Shown: one piece after another, positions 5,998 through 6,877 of the stretch
Layout: the number at the start of each line of letters is the position of its first letter
Numbering within the stretch: the first letter of the stretch is position 1
DNA from: PALSA-1355 sp031400775
Lineage (GTDB): Bacteria > Planctomycetota > Planctomycetia > Pirellulales > PALSA-1355
Length of the DNA: 6,877 nt
NCBI GenBank assembly: GCA_031400775.1
Contig: JANNQN010000224.1
Location: forward strand, 1 to 6,877
Reading direction: 5' to 3'
The notes under the pieces: model-generated
The model's input: only the letters and a program-made list of their open reading frames with translations
What the model was told of the DNA's origin: nothing
Database searches by the model: none
Position numbers and translations under genes: made by a program

Positions 5998-6877
5998 ATG
6001 CCCGACGCCCCGATTTATCTCGATAACCACGCCACGACGCGCGTCGATCCACGGGTAGTCGAGGCGATGCTGCCGTATTTCATCGAAATATACGGCAACG
6101 CGGCCAGCACCGGACACAGCTTCGGCTGGGAAGCCAAGGAGGCGGTCGACGCGGCCCGAGAATCGATTGCCGCAGGGATCGGCGCCAGCGCCCGCGAGAT
6201 CGTGTTCACCAGCGGCGCCACCGAAAGCAACAACCTGGCGATCCGCGGCGTGGCCGAACGTCATAATCGGCGCGGCAACCGGATCCTGACGGTGCAGACC
6301 GAGCATCGCGCTGTGTTGGATCCGATCGAACGACTGGGCCGGCGAGGGTACGACGTCGTGCAACTTGGGGTCGAGCAGGCCGGCAGCGGTAGCGCAGGGC
6401 TCTTGGATCTGGACGTGCTGCGCGCGGCGCTTACCGACGACACGCTGCTAGTCTCGGTAATGCTGGCCAACAATGAAATCGGCGTGATCCAGCCGTTGGC
6501 CGAGATCGCGGCCATCTGTCACGAGCGCGGGGCACTGGTGCACTGCGATGCGACGCAGGCCGTGGGAAAAATACCGGTCGACGTGGCGGCGTTGGGCGTC
6601 GACCTGATGAGCTTCTCCGCCCACAAGATTTACGGCCCCAAAGGCGTCGGCGCTCTTTACGTCCGCCGCAGCTCGCCGCAGGTGCGACTGGAACCGCAAA
6701 TCGCCGGCGGCGGTCACGAGGGCGGACTGCGCAGCGGCACGCTCGACGTGCCGGGAATCATGGGCTTTGCACGTGCGCTAGCGTTGTGCCTCGAAGAACT
6801 GCCGCGCGAACCGGCGCGGTTGGCGGCGCTGCGCGATCGGTTGTACGAAGGGATCGTGTCGGAGTTGGACGGAGTGG
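5998..6877 (+). CDS. iscS: Cysteine desulfurase, IscS/NifS family (3' end beyond window)
   Basis: This PLP-dependent enzyme takes sulfur from L-cysteine, leaving alanine, and passes it on as a persulfide for Fe-S cluster assembly or tRNA thiolation. The first 293 codons are present. YLDNHATT is at residues 7-14, the variant with H where E. coli IscS has A. FTSGATESNN is near 69-78, and TEHRAVLD at 101-108 carries the catalytic H103. LANNEIG is near 157-163, HCDATQAVGK is near 182-191, SAHKIYGPKG has the PLP lysine K210, and GGGHEGGLRSGTLDVPGI is near 239-256. The order and spacing match group I enzymes. The persulfide cysteine loop, near residue 325-330 in the family, lies past the window edge, so IscS against NifS and the active state cannot be settled. 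The symbol is tentative. ATG 5998 fits the family N-terminus and there is no clear ribosome binding site. Confidence 0.95.
   Translation, partial: MPDAPIYLDNHATTRVDPRVVEAMLPYFIEIYGNAASTGHSFGWEAKEAVDAARESIAAGIGASAREIVFTSGATESNNLAIRGVAERHNRRGNRILTVQTEHRAVLDPIERLGRRGYDVVQLGVEQAGSGSAGLLDLDVLRAALTDDTLLVSVMLANNEIGVIQPLAEIAAICHERGALVHCDATQAVGKIPVDVAALGVDLMSFSAHKIYGPKGVGALYVRRSSPQVRLEPQIAGGGHEGGLRSGTLDVPGIMGFARALALCLEELPREPARLAALRDRLYEGIVSELDGV

Overview
The window reads as chromosomal DNA from a GC-rich planctomycete, most likely of the Pirellulales type. The clues are the combination of a secreted LamG-type protein with kelch-like repeats, a mini integrase-like protein, a DNHATT-type cysteine desulfurase, and gene starts with almost no Shine-Dalgarno signal. 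The lineage is an inference from style and not from a marker gene.

Layout. Positions 110-1177 carry three small plus-strand genes in a row: a 120-residue protein that looks like the middle of a tyrosine recombinase catalytic domain, an eight-cysteine YkgJ-type metal-binding protein, and a 96-residue protein of unknown family. They are spaced 31 and 50 bases apart and may be co-transcribed. Converging on them from the right, on the minus strand (1209-2930), is a 573-residue exported protein. Its LamG/concanavalin-like domain appears to be split in two by seven W-x-D-C-G repeats that look like a seven-bladed beta-propeller. A 180-base divergent spacer (2931-3110) holds an 8+8 inverted repeat next to a possible promoter. 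It is followed by a complete 914-residue P-type ATPase of the calcium-pump (PIIA) type at 3111-5855. After a 142-base spacer with a TATAAT box, an IscS/NifS cysteine desulfurase begins at 5998 and runs off the window.

The genes do not form one obvious pathway. The YkgJ-type protein and the desulfurase both touch iron or Fe-S chemistry but are 5 kb apart and probably independent. The ATPase is a membrane ion exporter, and the LamG-propeller protein acts outside the cytoplasm. The most distinctive items are the nested LamG/propeller architecture, the truncated integrase-like gene, and the inverted repeat between the divergent genes. I see no CRISPR array, tRNA, rRNA, insertion sequence or defence cassette. 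No stretch longer than 300 bases lacks a gene.
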